Shown in pieces: positions 28,634-38,493 of a stretch of DNA of 64,000 nt (position 1 is its first letter; each line of letters starts with the position of its first letter). The DNA is from Pseudomonas bananamidigenes. GTDB taxonomy: Bacteria; Pseudomonadota; Gammaproteobacteria; Pseudomonadales; Pseudomonadaceae. Under the pieces are notes generated by a model. That model was not told where the DNA came from. It saw only the letters and a list, made by a program, of their open reading frames with translations, and did no database searches. The stretch spans positions 1 through 64,000 of the forward strand of contig NZ_LRUN01000014.1 in NCBI RefSeq assembly GCF_001679645.1, given 5' to 3'. The translations under genes were made by a program, and so were the position numbers.

Positions 28634-28918
28634 ATGAGCGAGCCGACAGACATCGATAACGACGACGAAGCGTTCACCGAGAGCACGTTGATCGAAGCCA
28701 TCGAAAACCAGATCGAAAGCGACAACCCGCCCGCGGCCAAGGCGACGTTCAACAAACTGACCCTGGTCGGTTACGAGCGTGAAGACATCCTGAACATGAT
28801 GGCCCACGTGCTGGCGTACGAAATCGACGCCATGCTTGACGAAGACCGCGCGTTCAATACCGAATGGTACGAAGCCGCCCTTCGCGCCCTGCCTGAATTG
28901 CCGCCGGAAAAGCCGTAA
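28634..28918 (+). CDS. Small acidic conserved hypothetical protein
   Basis: A 94-residue, strongly acidic protein that I do not recognise by name. It opens with a run of Asp/Glu/Ser/Thr, then a helical core (LIEAIENQIESDNPPAAKATF, VGYEREDILNMMAHVLAYEI) and a Pro-rich end. The ATG has GGAGCC upstream. Codon use matches the neighbours, so it looks like a genuine core gene. The spacing and isolated promoter suggest a monocistronic gene. Confidence 0.75.
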   Translation: MSEPTDIDNDDEAFTESTLIEAIENQIESDNPPAAKATFNKLTLVGYEREDILNMMAHVLAYEIDAMLDEDRAFNTEWYEAALRALPELPPEKP

Positions 28919-28933
28919 CCGCATACCCCGGCC

Positions 28934-28956
28934 GTGGGAGCCGTCCCCGCTCCCAC
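28934..28956. repeat. Single REP-like hairpin
   Basis: GTGGGAG and CTCCCAC arms around a CCGTCCCCG loop, 16 bases after the stop of the small acidic gene. It is a shortened relative of the REP units elsewhere in the window and may terminate that gene. Confidence 0.7.
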
Positions 28957-29111
28957 ACAATTTGTCACCCTTCCAACCGGCCTTCTCCCGGCCCCTGACT
29001 ACACTGGAATCCACCCCCGGGACAAAAACCCTGGCGCACACTGGACAGGCCGCGCCGGCAGGTTCACCTTAGGGGCGCTGTCGTTCAATTCCTAGAAAGT
29101 CTGGAGTCCTT

Positions 29112-29357
29112 ATGTCGCTTACCCCTGAGTTGGTTGCCGAACTGGAAGTCCTCGCACTCTTCAACCTGGACAGTTCCCAGGAAGGTCTGAAAATCCATCA
29201 GACCGCTGCCCCGAAACATATCGCTGCTGCCAAACGCCTCTACGAAAAAGAACTGACCGACCAGCCTGATGGCGGTTATCTGACCAGCCTCGGTCGCGAT
29301 GCCGCGCAGAACGTGCAAACCGTACTGACAATTCTCAAAGAGCAACAAACCGCCTGA
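29112..29357 (+). CDS. TIGR02647 family protein
   Basis: An 81-residue soluble protein recognisable as TIGR02647 from LTPELVAELEVLALFNLDS and AAKRLYEKELTDQPDGGYLTSLGR. The family is annotated as a putative DNA-binding protein, without experimental support that I know of. TCTGGAGTCC precedes the ATG as ribosome binding site. It lies alone upstream of cyaA, with about 190 bases to the cyaA start; that spacer holds only an imperfect GGAAACC/GGTTTTCC hairpin. Confidence 0.85.
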   Translation: MSLTPELVAELEVLALFNLDSSQEGLKIHQTAAPKHIAAAKRLYEKELTDQPDGGYLTSLGRDAAQNVQTVLTILKEQQTA

Positions 29358-29550
29358 TTTTCCCCACTTTGCCCACGGAAACCTCTGCCAAGGGTTTTCC
29401 GCGGGCCGGCTTGAGCCACCGTCGGCGTCGCGCGGTGGAAATCTGGCGTCAAAAAACAAATTCAGCTTAATGCTCGCGCTGCACAGGCGCTAAACTCCCT
29501 CGCATTCCGTGACCCCTGCCTCCGTGCCCTTCGAGCCGGTTTGAGCCGAC

Positions 29551-32394
29551 ATGACCCGCACCCATGAAATCCGCCCCGACCTGGACGAGGGAATCGACCG
29601 CAAGGTACTCAGCCAGCTGCGCGCACGCTTTCTGAAACTCAACGATGGCCGCCTGAACCGGGCGCGGGAAGGTCTGTCGACACGCCAGCAAAGCGTGCTG
29701 ACCTTGCTGCCACTGTTTTTTCACGTCAATCATCCGCTGTTGCCCGGCTATGTCTCGGGCAGCACGCCCGCCGGACTGTCGAATTACGAGCCGGATGCCG
29801 ATGCACTCGCCGAAGCCCAGCGGCTGACCCGCTCGTTCTCCTACAAACCGCGCCACGGCAGCAACCCGCCACGACCGATTCACGGCCTGTTCCTGATGGG
29901 CAGCCTCGGCACCCTCGCCCAGGCCGACCAGAGCGACATGGACGTGTGGGTCTGCCACGCACCCGACCTGAGCGACAGCGAACTCGCCGAACTGCGCAAG
30001 AAATGCCAGCTGCTCGAAGCCTGGGCAGCGAGTCAGGGCGCGGAGGCGCATTTCTTCCTGATCGACCCGGTGCGTTTCGTCAAGGGCGAGCGTGATACCC
30101 GGCTCAGCTCCGAAGATTGCGGCACCACCCAGCATTACCTGCTGCTGGACGAGTTCTACCGCACTGCGATCTGGCTGGCCGGACGTACGCCGATCTGGTG
30201 GCTGGTGCCGGTCTACGAAGAGCGGACGTACGACCAGTACACCCACACGCTGATCTCGAAACGTTTCATCCGTAACGATGAAACCCTCGATCTGGGACCT
30301 CTGGCGCACATTCCGCCCGGCGAGTTCGTCGGTGCCGGTCTCTGGCAGTTGTTCAAGGGCATCGAATCGCCTTACAAGTCGGTGCTCAAGCTGTTGCTGA
30401 TCGAGGTCTATGCCAGCGAGCATCCACAAGTTCAGTGCCTGAGCCTGCGCTTCAAAGCGGCGGTATTTGCCAACAGACTCGACCTCGACGAACTGGATCC
30501 GTACATGGTGATTTACCGTCGGATCGAGGAATACCTCACCGCCCGCAACGAACCGGAACGGCTGGAACTGGTGCGACGGGCGCTGTATCTGAAGGTCAAC
30601 CGCAAGCTCACCGGAAACAGTCGCACCCAGAGCTGGCAACGCTCGCTGCTGGAAAGACTGGCCGGCGAATGGCACTGGGACCAGCGGCAACTGGCTTTGC
30701 TCGACAGCCGCAGCCAATGGAAAGTGCGCCAGGTCGGCACCGAGCGCCGGGCTCTGGTCAACGAGCTTAACTACAGCTATCGCTTCCTGACCCAGTTCGC
30801 CCGCTCCGAACAGACCGTCAGCCTGATCAACAAGCGCGATCTCAACGTTCTCGGCCGGCGCCTGTACGCCGCGTTCGAACGCAAGGCCGACAAGGTCGAG
30901 TTCATCAACCCCGGCATCGCCCCGGACCTGGCCGAAGACACCCTGACCCTGGTGCAGTCACCGAACAAAAAGGAACACGGGCAAACCCAGTGGGGCCTGT
31001 ACAACGGCAGCCTGACGGCGCTGGAGTGGGAACACTTCGCGCCGATCAAGCGCTGCCGCCATCTGCTGGAGCTGCTGACCTGGTGCCACCGCAACGGCGT
31101 GATCGACAGCAGCACCCGACTGGCCCTGCATCCGGGCACCAGTGATCTGAGCGAATTCGAGCTGTTCAATCTGCTCGGCAGCCTGCAACAGAGCATCGCC
31201 CTGCCCTTGCCGACCGTCGCCGAAGAAGCGTTGCTGCGCGCCAGCGTGCCGAGCGAAGTGCTGATGCTGGTGAATGTCGGGGTCGATCCGCTCAAGCACC
31301 ATCGCGACCTGAACATTCTGATGACCACCGAGCGCACGGATTCGCTGAGCTATGCCGGCGTGCGCGAAAACCTCGTACTGACGCTGGATCAGGTCACGCT
31401 CAACAGCTGGAACGAAGTGCTGGTCAACCGCTTCGACGGCCCGCATGCGCTGCTCGACTGCCTGCGCGACTACCTCAACAACCTGCCGCGCGGACCGCAA
31501 CAGCCGTCGCTTCGAGTGCGTTGTTTCTGCCACAACCGCGCGCAGTTCATCGCCCGCCGGGTGGAAGAGATCGTCGATACCGCGCAGAACCTGCTGCTCA
31601 GCGACCTGAATCACCGCTACCTGATTCAGGTGCAACAGCATTACCACGTGCTGGAACTGGTGCCGGGCCAGGTCAGCCATGTCGCCCTCGCCACCCTGCC
31701 CGCGCTGCTCGATTACCTGGGCGAGGAGCAACCGCGCTACAGCCCCTTGCATCTGGATCCGATGGCGCTGGAAGACCACGACCTCGCGCTCGTCCTGCCG
31801 ATGGGCCAACCCGAATGCATTCAAGTGTTCTACCGGATCACCGAACAGACGGCCGAGCTGTATGTGCTCGACGAATTCAATGCGTTGTGGCAACAACACT
31901 TGCCGTACCACGACGAGCAAAGCCTGCTGGTGCCCTTGCAGCGGTTCCTGCAATCGATCCAGTTCCGGCGCGAAGCGCTGCTGCCGATGGATTCAGGCCA
32001 TGCCGCCGGCCTTGAAATCCTGTATTACCAGTTACTGCCGTCAGGCCCGGGACGTGCGCGTCGGGTCGAAATGCGTCCGCCGCCACAGACGCCGGCCGAC
32101 AAACCGTTCTACGACGTGCAGGCGATCGTCGGCAAGGCCGCACCTGGCGAGGTGCAGGTCACGTTGTACTGCAATCAGCGAGAATTCTGCGAACTGGAAC
32201 ATGGCGACCAGCTGTTCAGCGTGGTCGCCCGGGAAATCGTCGGCCAGCGTCGGGAAACCGAGCGCTACCGCTGCTACATCACCGACCTGGACCTGTCGGG
32301 TGTGATCGGTGACGGGCAGAGTTCGAGCAATCTGTATCTGCGTTACAAGGCCGACCTGGAACGCGCCCTGAACGAGGCGCTCGAGCAGGTCTGA
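29551..32394 (+). CDS. cyaA: Class I adenylate cyclase
   Basis: Makes cyclic AMP from ATP, the cytoplasmic enterobacterial-type cyclase that feeds Crp/Vfr. At 947 residues it has the usual full length: an N-terminal catalytic half (FHVNHPLLPGYV, LFLMGSLGTLAQADQSDMDVWVCH with the Asp pair of the nucleotidyltransferase core, HFFLIDPVRFV) and a C-terminal regulatory half from about residue 500. The gene order cyaA, cyaY, small lipoprotein, dapF, DUF484, xerC, HAD phosphatase is also that of E. coli, with rnk and lysA inserted here. It converges with rnk, 7 bases apart. Confidence 0.97.
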   Translation: MTRTHEIRPDLDEGIDRKVLSQLRARFLKLNDGRLNRAREGLSTRQQSVLTLLPLFFHVNHPLLPGYVSGSTPAGLSNYEPDADALAEAQRLTRSFSYKPRHGSNPPRPIHGLFLMGSLGTLAQADQSDMDVWVCHAPDLSDSELAELRKKCQLLEAWAASQGAEAHFFLIDPVRFVKGERDTRLSSEDCGTTQHYLLLDEFYRTAIWLAGRTPIWWLVPVYEERTYDQYTHTLISKRFIRNDETLDLGPLAHIPPGEFVGAGLWQLFKGIESPYKSVLKLLLIEVYASEHPQVQCLSLRFKAAVFANRLDLDELDPYMVIYRRIEEYLTARNEPERLELVRRALYLKVNRKLTGNSRTQSWQRSLLERLAGEWHWDQRQLALLDSRSQWKVRQVGTERRALVNELNYSYRFLTQFARSEQTVSLINKRDLNVLGRRLYAAFERKADKVEFINPGIAPDLAEDTLTLVQSPNKKEHGQTQWGLYNGSLTALEWEHFAPIKRCRHLLELLTWCHRNGVIDSSTRLALHPGTSDLSEFELFNLLGSLQQSIALPLPTVAEEALLRASVPSEVLMLVNVGVDPLKHHRDLNILMTTERTDSLSYAGVRENLVLTLDQVTLNSWNEVLVNRFDGPHALLDCLRDYLNNLPRGPQQPSLRVRCFCHNRAQFIARRVEEIVDTAQNLLLSDLNHRYLIQVQQHYHVLELVPGQVSHVALATLPALLDYLGEEQPRYSPLHLDPMALEDHDLALVLPMGQPECIQVFYRITEQTAELYVLDEFNALWQQHLPYHDEQSLLVPLQRFLQSIQFRREALLPMDSGHAAGLEILYYQLLPSGPGRARRVEMRPPPQTPADKPFYDVQAIVGKAAPGEVQVTLYCNQREFCELEHGDQLFSVVAREIVGQRRETERYRCYITDLDLSGVIGDGQSSSNLYLRYKADLERALNEALEQV

Positions 32395-32401
32395 GGCAGG
32401 C

Positions 32402-32812
32402 TCACTCGGGGAAATCGCCACCGTTGGCCGGTTGCGATTCGACTTCCAGCAAAGTCAGCTTCAGGGTCTTGCCGCCCGGTGCCGGCCAGTCGATGTGCTG
32501 GCCGACCTTCAGGCCCAGCAGCGCACTGCCGACCGGGGCCAGGATCGAAATCTTGCCTTCGTCGGCGTTGGCGTGTTTCGGGTAGACCAGCGTCAGGTGG
32601 TAGTCCTTGCCACTGCCTTCTTCGCGACAGTGCACTCGGGAATTCATCGTCACCACATCGGCGGGCACTTCATCGTGGCCGACCAGGGTATCGGCGCGAT
32701 CCAGTTCGGTTTGCAGCGCAATCACGCCCGGCAGCGTGTCATCCAGGCTGTCGATCAGGCGCTCCAGACGTTGCACGTCCAGACGGGTAAGGGTGATGGA
32801 AGGTGCGGTCAT
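32402..32812 (-). CDS. rnk: Nucleoside diphosphate kinase regulator Rnk
   Basis: Rnk is a GreA-like protein, 136 residues, first described through its effect on nucleoside diphosphate kinase and alginate production. A short N-terminal coiled coil (TRLDVQRLERLIDSLDD) is followed by the FKBP-like domain shared with GreA: SRVHCREEGSGKDYHLTLVYP, ISILAPVGSALLGLKVGQ. The ATG at 32812 follows AAAGGAG. A strong intrinsic terminator lies only about 30 bases upstream, on the same strand, so rnk is either separately transcribed from a very short region or subject to read-through control. Confidence 0.94.
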   Translation of the reverse strand: MTAPSITLTRLDVQRLERLIDSLDDTLPGVIALQTELDRADTLVGHDEVPADVVTMNSRVHCREEGSGKDYHLTLVYPKHANADEGKISILAPVGSALLGLKVGQHIDWPAPGGKTLKLTLLEVESQPANGGDFPE

Positions 32813-32841
32813 GATCCGGGCAGACTCCTTTCTTCTGCACA

Positions 32842-32878
32842 CAAAAAAAGCAAAACCCCGCCACAAAAGACGGGGTTT
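32842..32878 (-). terminator. Intrinsic terminator upstream of rnk
   Basis: Stem AAACCCCG / CGGGGTTT (32853-32860 and 32871-32878) with a 10-base loop; on the minus strand it is followed by GCTTTTTTTGT. It lies between the DUF1289 gene and rnk, both minus-strand, so it should stop transcripts coming from cyaY-DUF1289. Confidence 0.88.
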
Positions 32879-32940
32879 ATACCAGGCCTCGATGGGTTGA
32901 GGCGTGTTCGGACACTATCACAGCTCAAAGAATATACAAG

Positions 32941-33159
32941 CTACGTCCCGCAGAGCTGCCTGCGCCGGGCCGCTTGTTCGCAGATCACCCGACGGCGCTC
33001 GTCATCGGCCGAACGCCATTCGCGGATGTCTTCGACATGGCGCATGCAGCCGAGACAGACCTTCTGTTCATCCAGCCGACAGACGCCGGTACATGGCGAT
33101 GGCACTGCCGGACTGACATTGCTGTAGAGCGGTTTGGCAGGACGTGGCGCGGTGCTCAT
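32941..33159 (-). CDS. DUF1289 domain-containing protein
   Basis: A 72-residue cytoplasmic protein with the DUF1289 four-cysteine pattern: SPCTGVCRLDEQKVCLGCMR, spacing C-x3-C-x7-C-x2-C, probably a metal-binding knot. The start ATG comes one base after the cyaY stop (TGAGATG), which fixes the start and indicates translational coupling with the frataxin gene. A longer open frame runs backward through cyaY and is not real. Function unknown. Confidence 0.87.
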   Translation of the reverse strand: MSTAPRPAKPLYSNVSPAVPSPCTGVCRLDEQKVCLGCMRHVEDIREWRSADDERRRVICEQAARRRQLCGT

Positions 33160-33160
33160 C

Positions 33161-33493
33161 TCAGATTTCGTCGAAATCGAGTTTCTCGCCGGCGCGCTCC
33201 CAGACGATGCGTTCCAGCATTTCGCCCAGCAACTCTTCGGTCTTTTCGCAGACCCACTTGCCGGCCTGCTCGTCATAGTCGAAATGGAAACCACCGGAAC
33301 GGTCGGCCAGCCATAGCTGACGCAGAGGTTCCTGACGACTGAAGATCAACTGGCTGCCGTTGTCGAACTTGACAGTCAGCACACCGGCCGAGTTCTCCAT
33401 GTCCAGATCCAGGCCACTTTCATCAAAGATGTCCTCCAACGCCTGCTGGGTGGCGTCGACCAGATCATGGAAACGGGCTTCGGACAAACTCAT
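33161..33493 (-). CDS. cyaY: Frataxin-like iron donor CyaY
   Basis: Iron-binding frataxin homologue that modulates iron-sulfur cluster assembly. The 110-residue protein starts MSLSEARFHDLVDATQQALED and carries the acidic first helix (DIFDESGLDLDMENS) and the beta-sheet face LIFSRQEPLRQLWLADRSGGFHF. The start at ATG 33493 gives the family length; a 49-codon upstream extension is excluded. It is divergent from lptM and coupled to the DUF1289 gene. Confidence 0.95.
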   Translation of the reverse strand: MSLSEARFHDLVDATQQALEDIFDESGLDLDMENSAGVLTVKFDNGSQLIFSRQEPLRQLWLADRSGGFHFDYDEQAGKWVCEKTEELLGEMLERIVWERAGEKLDFDEI

Positions 33494-33696
33494 TGCGGCA
33501 ACCTCAAAAAATGTCTGATCAGGCTCAAGCGCCGCAAGATACGGACGCGGCCGGCCGATTGCAAAGGATAACGACCAATCCCCCTGCCTGCACGCGCTTC
33601 GGGCAAGCCCCGCCGGACGGGGACCCCGTCGCATAGGCAAGCTGACGGGTGGCCGGTATACTCCGGCGCAATTAACGCATTTTCAAGGATTTCGCC

Positions 33697-33867
33697 ATGA
33701 AGCGCCTGATCTCTTCCATCGCTGCGATCGTCGCGGTTGCCTGCCTCGTTTCGGCCTGCGGTCAGAAAGGCCCGCTGTACCTGCCCGATGAAGATCAGGA
33801 TCCGGCCGCACAAGCCCAGTCTTCGCAGAAGCCTGTCTCCAAGGCACACAAGCACGACGTCTACTAA
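33697..33867 (+). CDS. lptM: LPS translocon maturation chaperone LptM (LppL lipoprotein)
   Basis: A 56-residue lipoprotein: basic start MKRLIS, hydrophobic core and lipobox LVSAC with Cys21, then the family signature GQKGPLYLPD immediately after the lipidated cysteine. In E. coli LptM (YifL) helps assemble the LptDE lipopolysaccharide translocon; in Pseudomonas the gene upstream of lysA is called lppL. The tail is Gln/Lys/His-rich. AAGGA precedes the ATG. It is 9 bases before lysA, in an apparent lptM-lysA-dapF-DUF484-xerC-HAD operon. Confidence 0.93.
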   Translation: MKRLISSIAAIVAVACLVSACGQKGPLYLPDEDQDPAAQAQSSQKPVSKAHKHDVY

Positions 33868-33876
33868 GGGATCGCC

Positions 33877-35124
33877 ATGGACGCTTTTAACTACCGTGGC
33901 GGGGAGCTGTTCGCGGAAGGTGTGGCGCTGTCCGCCATCGCCGATCGCTTCGGCACACCGACCTACGTCTACTCCCGCGCCCACATCGAGGCCCAGTACC
34001 TGGCCTACGCCGATGCGCTGGCCGGCATGCCGCACCTGGTGTGTTTCGCGGTCAAGGCCAACTCCAACCTCGGCGTGCTGAATGTCCTGGCCCGCATCGG
34101 CGCCGGTTTCGACATTGTCTCCCGTGGCGAGCTGGAGCGCGTGCTGGCGGCCGGGGGCAGCCCCGACAAGATCGTGTTCTCCGGTGTCGGCAAGACCCGT
34201 GACGACATGCGTCGCGCGCTGGAAGTCGGCGTGCATTGCTTCAACGTCGAATCCACCGACGAGCTGGAGCGCCTGCAAGTGGTCGCCGCCGAGCTGGGCG
34301 TTCGTGCACCGATTTCCCTGCGCGTGAACCCGGACGTCGACGCCGGCACCCACCCGTACATTTCCACCGGTCTCAAAGAGAACAAGTTCGGCATCGCCAT
34401 CGCCGACGCCGAAGACGTGTACGTGCGTGCCGCGCACCTGCCGAACCTGGAAGTGGTCGGTGTCGATTGCCATATCGGCTCACAACTGACCACCCTGCCA
34501 CCGTTCCTCGACGCCCTCGATCGCCTGCTCGATCTGGTGGACCGCCTGGGCGATTGCGGCATCCACTTGCGCCACATCGATCTCGGTGGTGGCCTGGGTG
34601 TGCGTTACCGCGATGAAGAGCCGCCGCTGGCTGCCGACTACATCAAGGCCGTGCGCGAACGTCTCGACGGTCGCGATCTGGCGCTGGTGTTCGAACCGGG
34701 CCGCTTCATCGTCGCCAACGCCGGTGTGCTGCTGACGCAGGTCGAATACCTCAAGCACACCGAGCACAAGGATTTCGCCATCGTCGATGCGGCGATGAAC
34801 GACCTGATCCGCCCGGCCCTTTACCAGGCCTGGATGGACGTCACGGCGGTCAAGCCGCGCGACACCGCCGCACGCAAGTACGACGTGGTCGGCCCGATCT
34901 GCGAGACCGGCGACTTCCTCGCCAAGGATCGTGAACTGGCGCTGGAAGAAGGTGACCTGCTGGCCGTGCATTCAGCCGGGGCCTACGGCTTTGTGATGAG
35001 CTCCAACTACAACACTCGCGGCCGTGCCGCCGAAGTGCTGGTAGATGGCGATCAGGTATTCGAAGTGCGTCGCCGCGAGACCGTGGCCGAGCTGTTTGCC
35101 GGCGAAAGCCTGCTGCCGGAGTAA
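33877..35124 (+). CDS. lysA: Diaminopimelate decarboxylase
   Basis: PLP enzyme that converts meso-diaminopimelate to lysine. In the 415 residues, Lys60 in FAVKANSN is the PLP lysine; [27 protein letters not shown] (phosphate-binding glycines) and the C-terminal [15 protein letters not shown] (dimer-contributed catalytic Cys/Glu) are all present. Next to dapF, it divides the diaminopimelate pool between lysine and peptidoglycan. Starts 9 bases after lptM and ends 4 bases before dapF. Confidence 0.97.
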   Translation: MDAFNYRGGELFAEGVALSAIADRFGTPTYVYSRAHIEAQYLAYADALAGMPHLVCFAVKANSNLGVLNVLARIGAGFDIVSRGELERVLAAGGSPDKIVFSGVGKTRDDMRRALEVGVHCFNVESTDELERLQVVAAELGVRAPISLRVNPDVDAGTHPYISTGLKENKFGIAIADAEDVYVRAAHLPNLEVVGVDCHIGSQLTTLPPFLDALDRLLDLVDRLGDCGIHLRHIDLGGGLGVRYRDEEPPLAADYIKAVRERLDGRDLALVFEPGRFIVANAGVLLTQVEYLKHTEHKDFAIVDAAMNDLIRPALYQAWMDVTAVKPRDTAARKYDVVGPICETGDFLAKDRELALEEGDLLAVHSAGAYGFVMSSNYNTRGRAAEVLVDGDQVFEVRRRETVAELFAGESLLPE

Positions 35125-35128
35125 CCCC

Positions 35129-35959
35129 ATGCTGCTGCGTTTTACCAAGATGCACGGCCTGGGCAATGACTTCATGGTCCTCGACCTGGTCAGCCAGCAC
35201 GCGCACATTCAGCCCAAGCACGCAAAAATGTGGGGTGACCGGCACACCGGCATCGGTTTCGACCAGTTGCTGATCGTCGAGGCACCGAGCAATCCGGACG
35301 TGGACTTCCGTTACCGGATCTTCAACTCCGACGGCTCCGAAGTGGAGCAGTGCGGCAACGGTGCACGCTGCTTCGCCCGCTTCGTGCTCGACAAGCGTCT
35401 GACCGCCAAGCGGCGAATTCGCGTCGAGACCAAGGGCGGCATCATCGAACTGGACGTCCGTAACGACGGCCAGATCGGTGTGAACATGGGGGCCCCGCGC
35501 CTGCTGCCGGCGGAGATTCCGTTCCAGGCGGACGAACAGGCCCTGAGTTATCAGGTCGACGTCGACGGTACGCCGGTCGAGCTGGCGGCGGTGTCGATGG
35601 GCAATCCCCATGCCGTCCTGCGTGTGCAGGACATCAATACCGCACCGGTGCATGAACTGGGGCCGAAAATCGAACACCACCCGCGCTTCCCGGCACGGGT
35701 CAACGTCGGTTTTCTCCAGGTCATCGACCGTCACCGCGCACAACTGCGCGTCTGGGAACGCGGTGCCGGGGAAACCCAGGCCTGCGGTACCGGCGCCTGC
35801 GCGGCGGCTGTAGCTGCGATCAGCCAGGGGTGGATGGATTCGCCACTATTGATCGACCTGCCGGGCGGGCGCCTGTCCATCGAATGGGCAGGCCCCGGCC
35901 AACCGGTGTTGATGACCGGTCCGGCAGTGCGTGTATACGAAGGACAAGTGCGTCTTTGA
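35129..35959 (+). CDS. dapF: Diaminopimelate epimerase
   Basis: Interconverts LL- and meso-diaminopimelate without a cofactor, using two cysteines. Cys75 in [11 protein letters not shown] and Cys219 in [11 protein letters not shown] are the catalytic pair. The protein has 276 residues and begins [18 protein letters not shown]. The start at ATG 35129 is 4 bases after the lysA stop; a longer frame overlapping lysA was discarded. Confidence 0.97.
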   Translation: MLLRFTKMHGLGNDFMVLDLVSQHAHIQPKHAKMWGDRHTGIGFDQLLIVEAPSNPDVDFRYRIFNSDGSEVEQCGNGARCFARFVLDKRLTAKRRIRVETKGGIIELDVRNDGQIGVNMGAPRLLPAEIPFQADEQALSYQVDVDGTPVELAAVSMGNPHAVLRVQDINTAPVHELGPKIEHHPRFPARVNVGFLQVIDRHRAQLRVWERGAGETQACGTGACAAAVAAISQGWMDSPLLIDLPGGRLSIEWAGPGQPVLMTGPAVRVYEGQVRL

Positions 35960-35972
35960 GTGAGCAGAAGCC

Positions 35973-36698
35973 ATGACTGACAAGCCTCAGGTACCCGCCC
36001 GAAAGTCCACTGAAACAGCACCCGAAAGCCTGGAGGCGGCAGCGGTTGCCGCGTACCTGGAGGCTCATCCGGATTTCTTCGTAGAACATGAAGAACTGCT
36101 GCCGTCCCTGCGCATCCCCCATCGCCGCGGCGATACCGTGTCGCTGGTCGAGCGCCAGATGTCCATTCTGCGCGACCGCAACATCGAGATGCGCCACCGC
36201 CTCTCGCACTTGATGGACGTGGCCCGGGACAATGATCGTCTGTTCGAAAAGACCCGTCGCCTGATCCTCGCGCTGATGGATGCAGCCACATTGGAAGACG
36301 TAGTGATCAGTGTCGAAGACAGCCTGCGCCAGGATTTCCAGGTGCCCTTCGTCAGTCTGATCCTGCTGGGTGACAACCCGGCTCCGGTCGGTCGCTGGGT
36401 CACTCACGCCGACGCGCAGACCGCCATCGGCGGCCTGCTTACCGAAGGCAAGAGCGTCAGCGGCAGCCTGCGTGAACACGAACTGGACTTCCTGTTCGGC
36501 GAAGAGCAGCGCAAACAGATCGGCTCCGCCGCCGTGGTCGCGGTCAGCCACCAGGGTATCCACGGAATTCTGGCCATCGCCAGCCGTGACCCGCAGCATT
36601 ACAAGAGCTCGGTCGGCACCCTGTTTCTCAGCTACATCGCTGAAGTGATGGGCCGCGTGCTGCCACGGGTCAACAGTTCTCTGCGCTCGGTACGCTGA
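35973..36698 (+). CDS. DUF484 family protein
   Basis: A 241-residue soluble protein of the DUF484 family, regularly found between dapF and xerC. The N-terminal [22 protein letters not shown] and [21 protein letters not shown] segments are diagnostic; the rest has a GAF-like fold ([28 protein letters not shown]). No ligand or role is established. Spacing of 13 and 2 bases to its neighbours places it in the same operon. Confidence 0.9.
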   Translation: MTDKPQVPARKSTETAPESLEAAAVAAYLEAHPDFFVEHEELLPSLRIPHRRGDTVSLVERQMSILRDRNIEMRHRLSHLMDVARDNDRLFEKTRRLILALMDAATLEDVVISVEDSLRQDFQVPFVSLILLGDNPAPVGRWVTHADAQTAIGGLLTEGKSVSGSLREHELDFLFGEEQRKQIGSAAVVAVSHQGIHGILAIASRDPQHYKSSVGTLFLSYIAEVMGRVLPRVNSSLRSVR

Positions 36699-36700
36699 AC

Positions 36701-37600
36701 ATGGAACGACAACTGGACGCTTACTGCGAGCACCTGCGCAGTGAGCGGCAGGTGTCGCCGCACACGCTGTCGGCTTACCGCCGCGACCTCGATAAAGTCC
36801 TGGGCTGGTGCAACAAACAGAACGTCGGAAGCTGGCAGGCTCTGGATATCCAGCGCCTGCGCAGCCTGATCGCCCGCCTGCATGCCCAGGGCCAGTCCTC
36901 ACGCAGTCTGGCGCGTCTGCTGTCATCGGTGCGCGGGCTCTATCACTATCTGAATCGCGAAGGCCTCTGCGATCACGACCCGGCCACCGGCCTGACACCG
37001 CCCAAAGGCGAACGACGCCTGCCGAAAACCCTCGATACCGACCGAGCGCTGCAACTGCTTGAAGGCGCGGTCGAGGACGATTTTCTGGCCCGACGCGACC
37101 AGGCGATTCTGGAGCTGTTCTATTCATCCGGCCTGCGTCTGTCAGAGCTGACCGGGCTCAATCTCGATCAGCTCGATCTCGCCGACGGCATGGTTCAGGT
37201 GCTCGGCAAGGGCAGCAAGACACGTCTGTTGCCGGTCGGCCAGAAAGCCCGGGAGGCCCTGGAGCAATGGCTGCCACTGCGGGCACTGAGCAACCCGGCG
37301 GACGACGCGGTGTTCGTCAGCCAGCAAGGCCGGCGCCTCGGCCCGCGTGCGATTCAGGTGCGGGTCAAACTGGCCGGCGAGCGCGAACTGGGGCAGAACC
37401 TGCACCCGCACATGCTGCGGCACTCTTTCGCCAGCCACTTGCTGGAGTCCTCCCAGGACCTGCGCGCGGTGCAGGAACTGCTCGGCCACTCGGACATCAA
37501 GACCACCCAGATCTACACCCACCTGGACTTCCAGCACCTGGCGGCGGTCTACGACAGCGCCCACCCAAGGGCCAAACGCATGAAAGGCGACGATTCATGA
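36701..37600 (+). CDS. xerC: Tyrosine recombinase XerC
   Basis: Resolves chromosome dimers at dif together with XerD and FtsK; the Pseudomonas gene was originally named sss. The 299 residues have an N-terminal SAM-like DNA-binding domain ([21 protein letters not shown]) and the catalytic domain with Arg146 (SGLRLSEL), [10 protein letters not shown] (His-x-x-Arg), [14 protein letters not shown] with the nucleophile Tyr272. The last codons overlap the HAD phosphatase start by four bases (ATGA). Confidence 0.96.
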   Translation: MERQLDAYCEHLRSERQVSPHTLSAYRRDLDKVLGWCNKQNVGSWQALDIQRLRSLIARLHAQGQSSRSLARLLSSVRGLYHYLNREGLCDHDPATGLTPPKGERRLPKTLDTDRALQLLEGAVEDDFLARRDQAILELFYSSGLRLSELTGLNLDQLDLADGMVQVLGKGSKTRLLPVGQKAREALEQWLPLRALSNPADDAVFVSQQGRRLGPRAIQVRVKLAGERELGQNLHPHMLRHSFASHLLESSQDLRAVQELLGHSDIKTTQIYTHLDFQHLAAVYDSAHPRAKRMKGDDS

Positions 37601-38304
37601 GTATCCAGTTGATCACCTTCGACCTCGACGACACCTTGTGGGACACCGCTCCGGTGATCGTCAGCGCCGAAGCGGTTTTGCGTGAATGGCTGGGCGAACA
37701 TGCGCCGAATCTGGGCGCGGTGCCGGTGGAGCATCTGTGGTCGATCCGCGAGCGCGTGCTGGCCAGCGAACCGGGACTCAAGCACCGCATCAGCGCGCTG
37801 CGGCGCCGTGTGTTGTTTCATGCGCTGGAAGAAGCCGGGTACGCCCACATTGAGGCCTCGGAGCTGGCGGACAAGAGTTTTGAAGTGTTTCTGCATGCGC
37901 GGCACCAGATCGAGGTGTTCCCGGAGGTCGAGCCGATCCTGGAAACCCTCGCCAGACACTACGCCCTCGGCGTGGTCACCAACGGCAATGCCGATGTGCG
38001 ACGCCTCGGCCTGGCGGACTACTTCAAGTTCGCCCTGTGCGCCGAAGACATCGGCATTGCCAAGCCGGATGCGCGGCTGTTCCATGAAGCCCTGCAGCGC
38101 GGTGGCGTGAGCGCCGAGGCGGCGGTGCATATCGGCGATCATCCGGGAGACGACATTGCCGGCGCGCAGCAGGCGGGATTGCGGGCGATCTGGTTCAACC
38201 CGGCGGGCAAGCCGTGGGAAGCGGAGCGTCTGCCGGATGCCGAGATTCGCAGCCTCAACGATTTGCCTGCCGTGCTCGCCCGCTGGAATGCTGCCTCCAA
38301 CTGA
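37597..38304 (+). CDS. HAD family hydrolase (YigB-like phosphatase)
   Basis: A 235-residue haloacid-dehalogenase-type phosphatase. Motif [10 protein letters not shown] with both Asp residues, motif II VVTNGN, motif III Lys in AKPDARLF and motif [11 protein letters not shown] are all intact. E. coli YigB, an FMN/pyrimidine-intermediate phosphatase of riboflavin synthesis, lies directly after xerC too, so a YigB-like role is likely but not proven. The start ATG overlaps the xerC stop. The long open frame starting inside xerC is not used. Confidence 0.9.
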   Translation: MSIQLITFDLDDTLWDTAPVIVSAEAVLREWLGEHAPNLGAVPVEHLWSIRERVLASEPGLKHRISALRRRVLFHALEEAGYAHIEASELADKSFEVFLHARHQIEVFPEVEPILETLARHYALGVVTNGNADVRRLGLADYFKFALCAEDIGIAKPDARLFHEALQRGGVSAEAAVHIGDHPGDDIAGAQQAGLRAIWFNPAGKPWEAERLPDAEIRSLNDLPAVLARWNAASN

Positions 38305-38315
38305 CATATGAACCC

Positions 38316-38405
38316 TGTGGGAGCGAGCCTGCTCGCGAATGCGATCTGTCGTTCAAATTGATGCTGACCGGCCCGCCGCTTTCGCGAGCAGGCTCGCTCC
38401 CACAA
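38316..38405. repeat. Paired REP elements (inverted)
   Basis: GTGGGAGCGAGCCTGCTCGC near 38317 and GCGAGCAGGCTCGCTCCCAC near 38384, inverted and about 40 bases apart, just after the HAD phosphatase gene. Confidence 0.92.
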
Positions 38406-38444
38406 GGTAACCGCGTTCACTCCAGTTACTGGATTCCAGGCATG

Positions 38445-38473
38445 AAAAAGCCCGCAGCGACGGCGGGCTTTTT
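38445..38473. terminator. Bidirectional intrinsic terminator
   Basis: An 11-base-pair stem AAAAAGCCCGC / GCGGGCTTTTT with a 7-base loop, T runs on both strands. It separates the lptM-to-HAD operon from sutA on the opposite strand. Confidence 0.92.
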
Positions 38474-38493
38474 CAGCAAGCGAGCGACACGCC

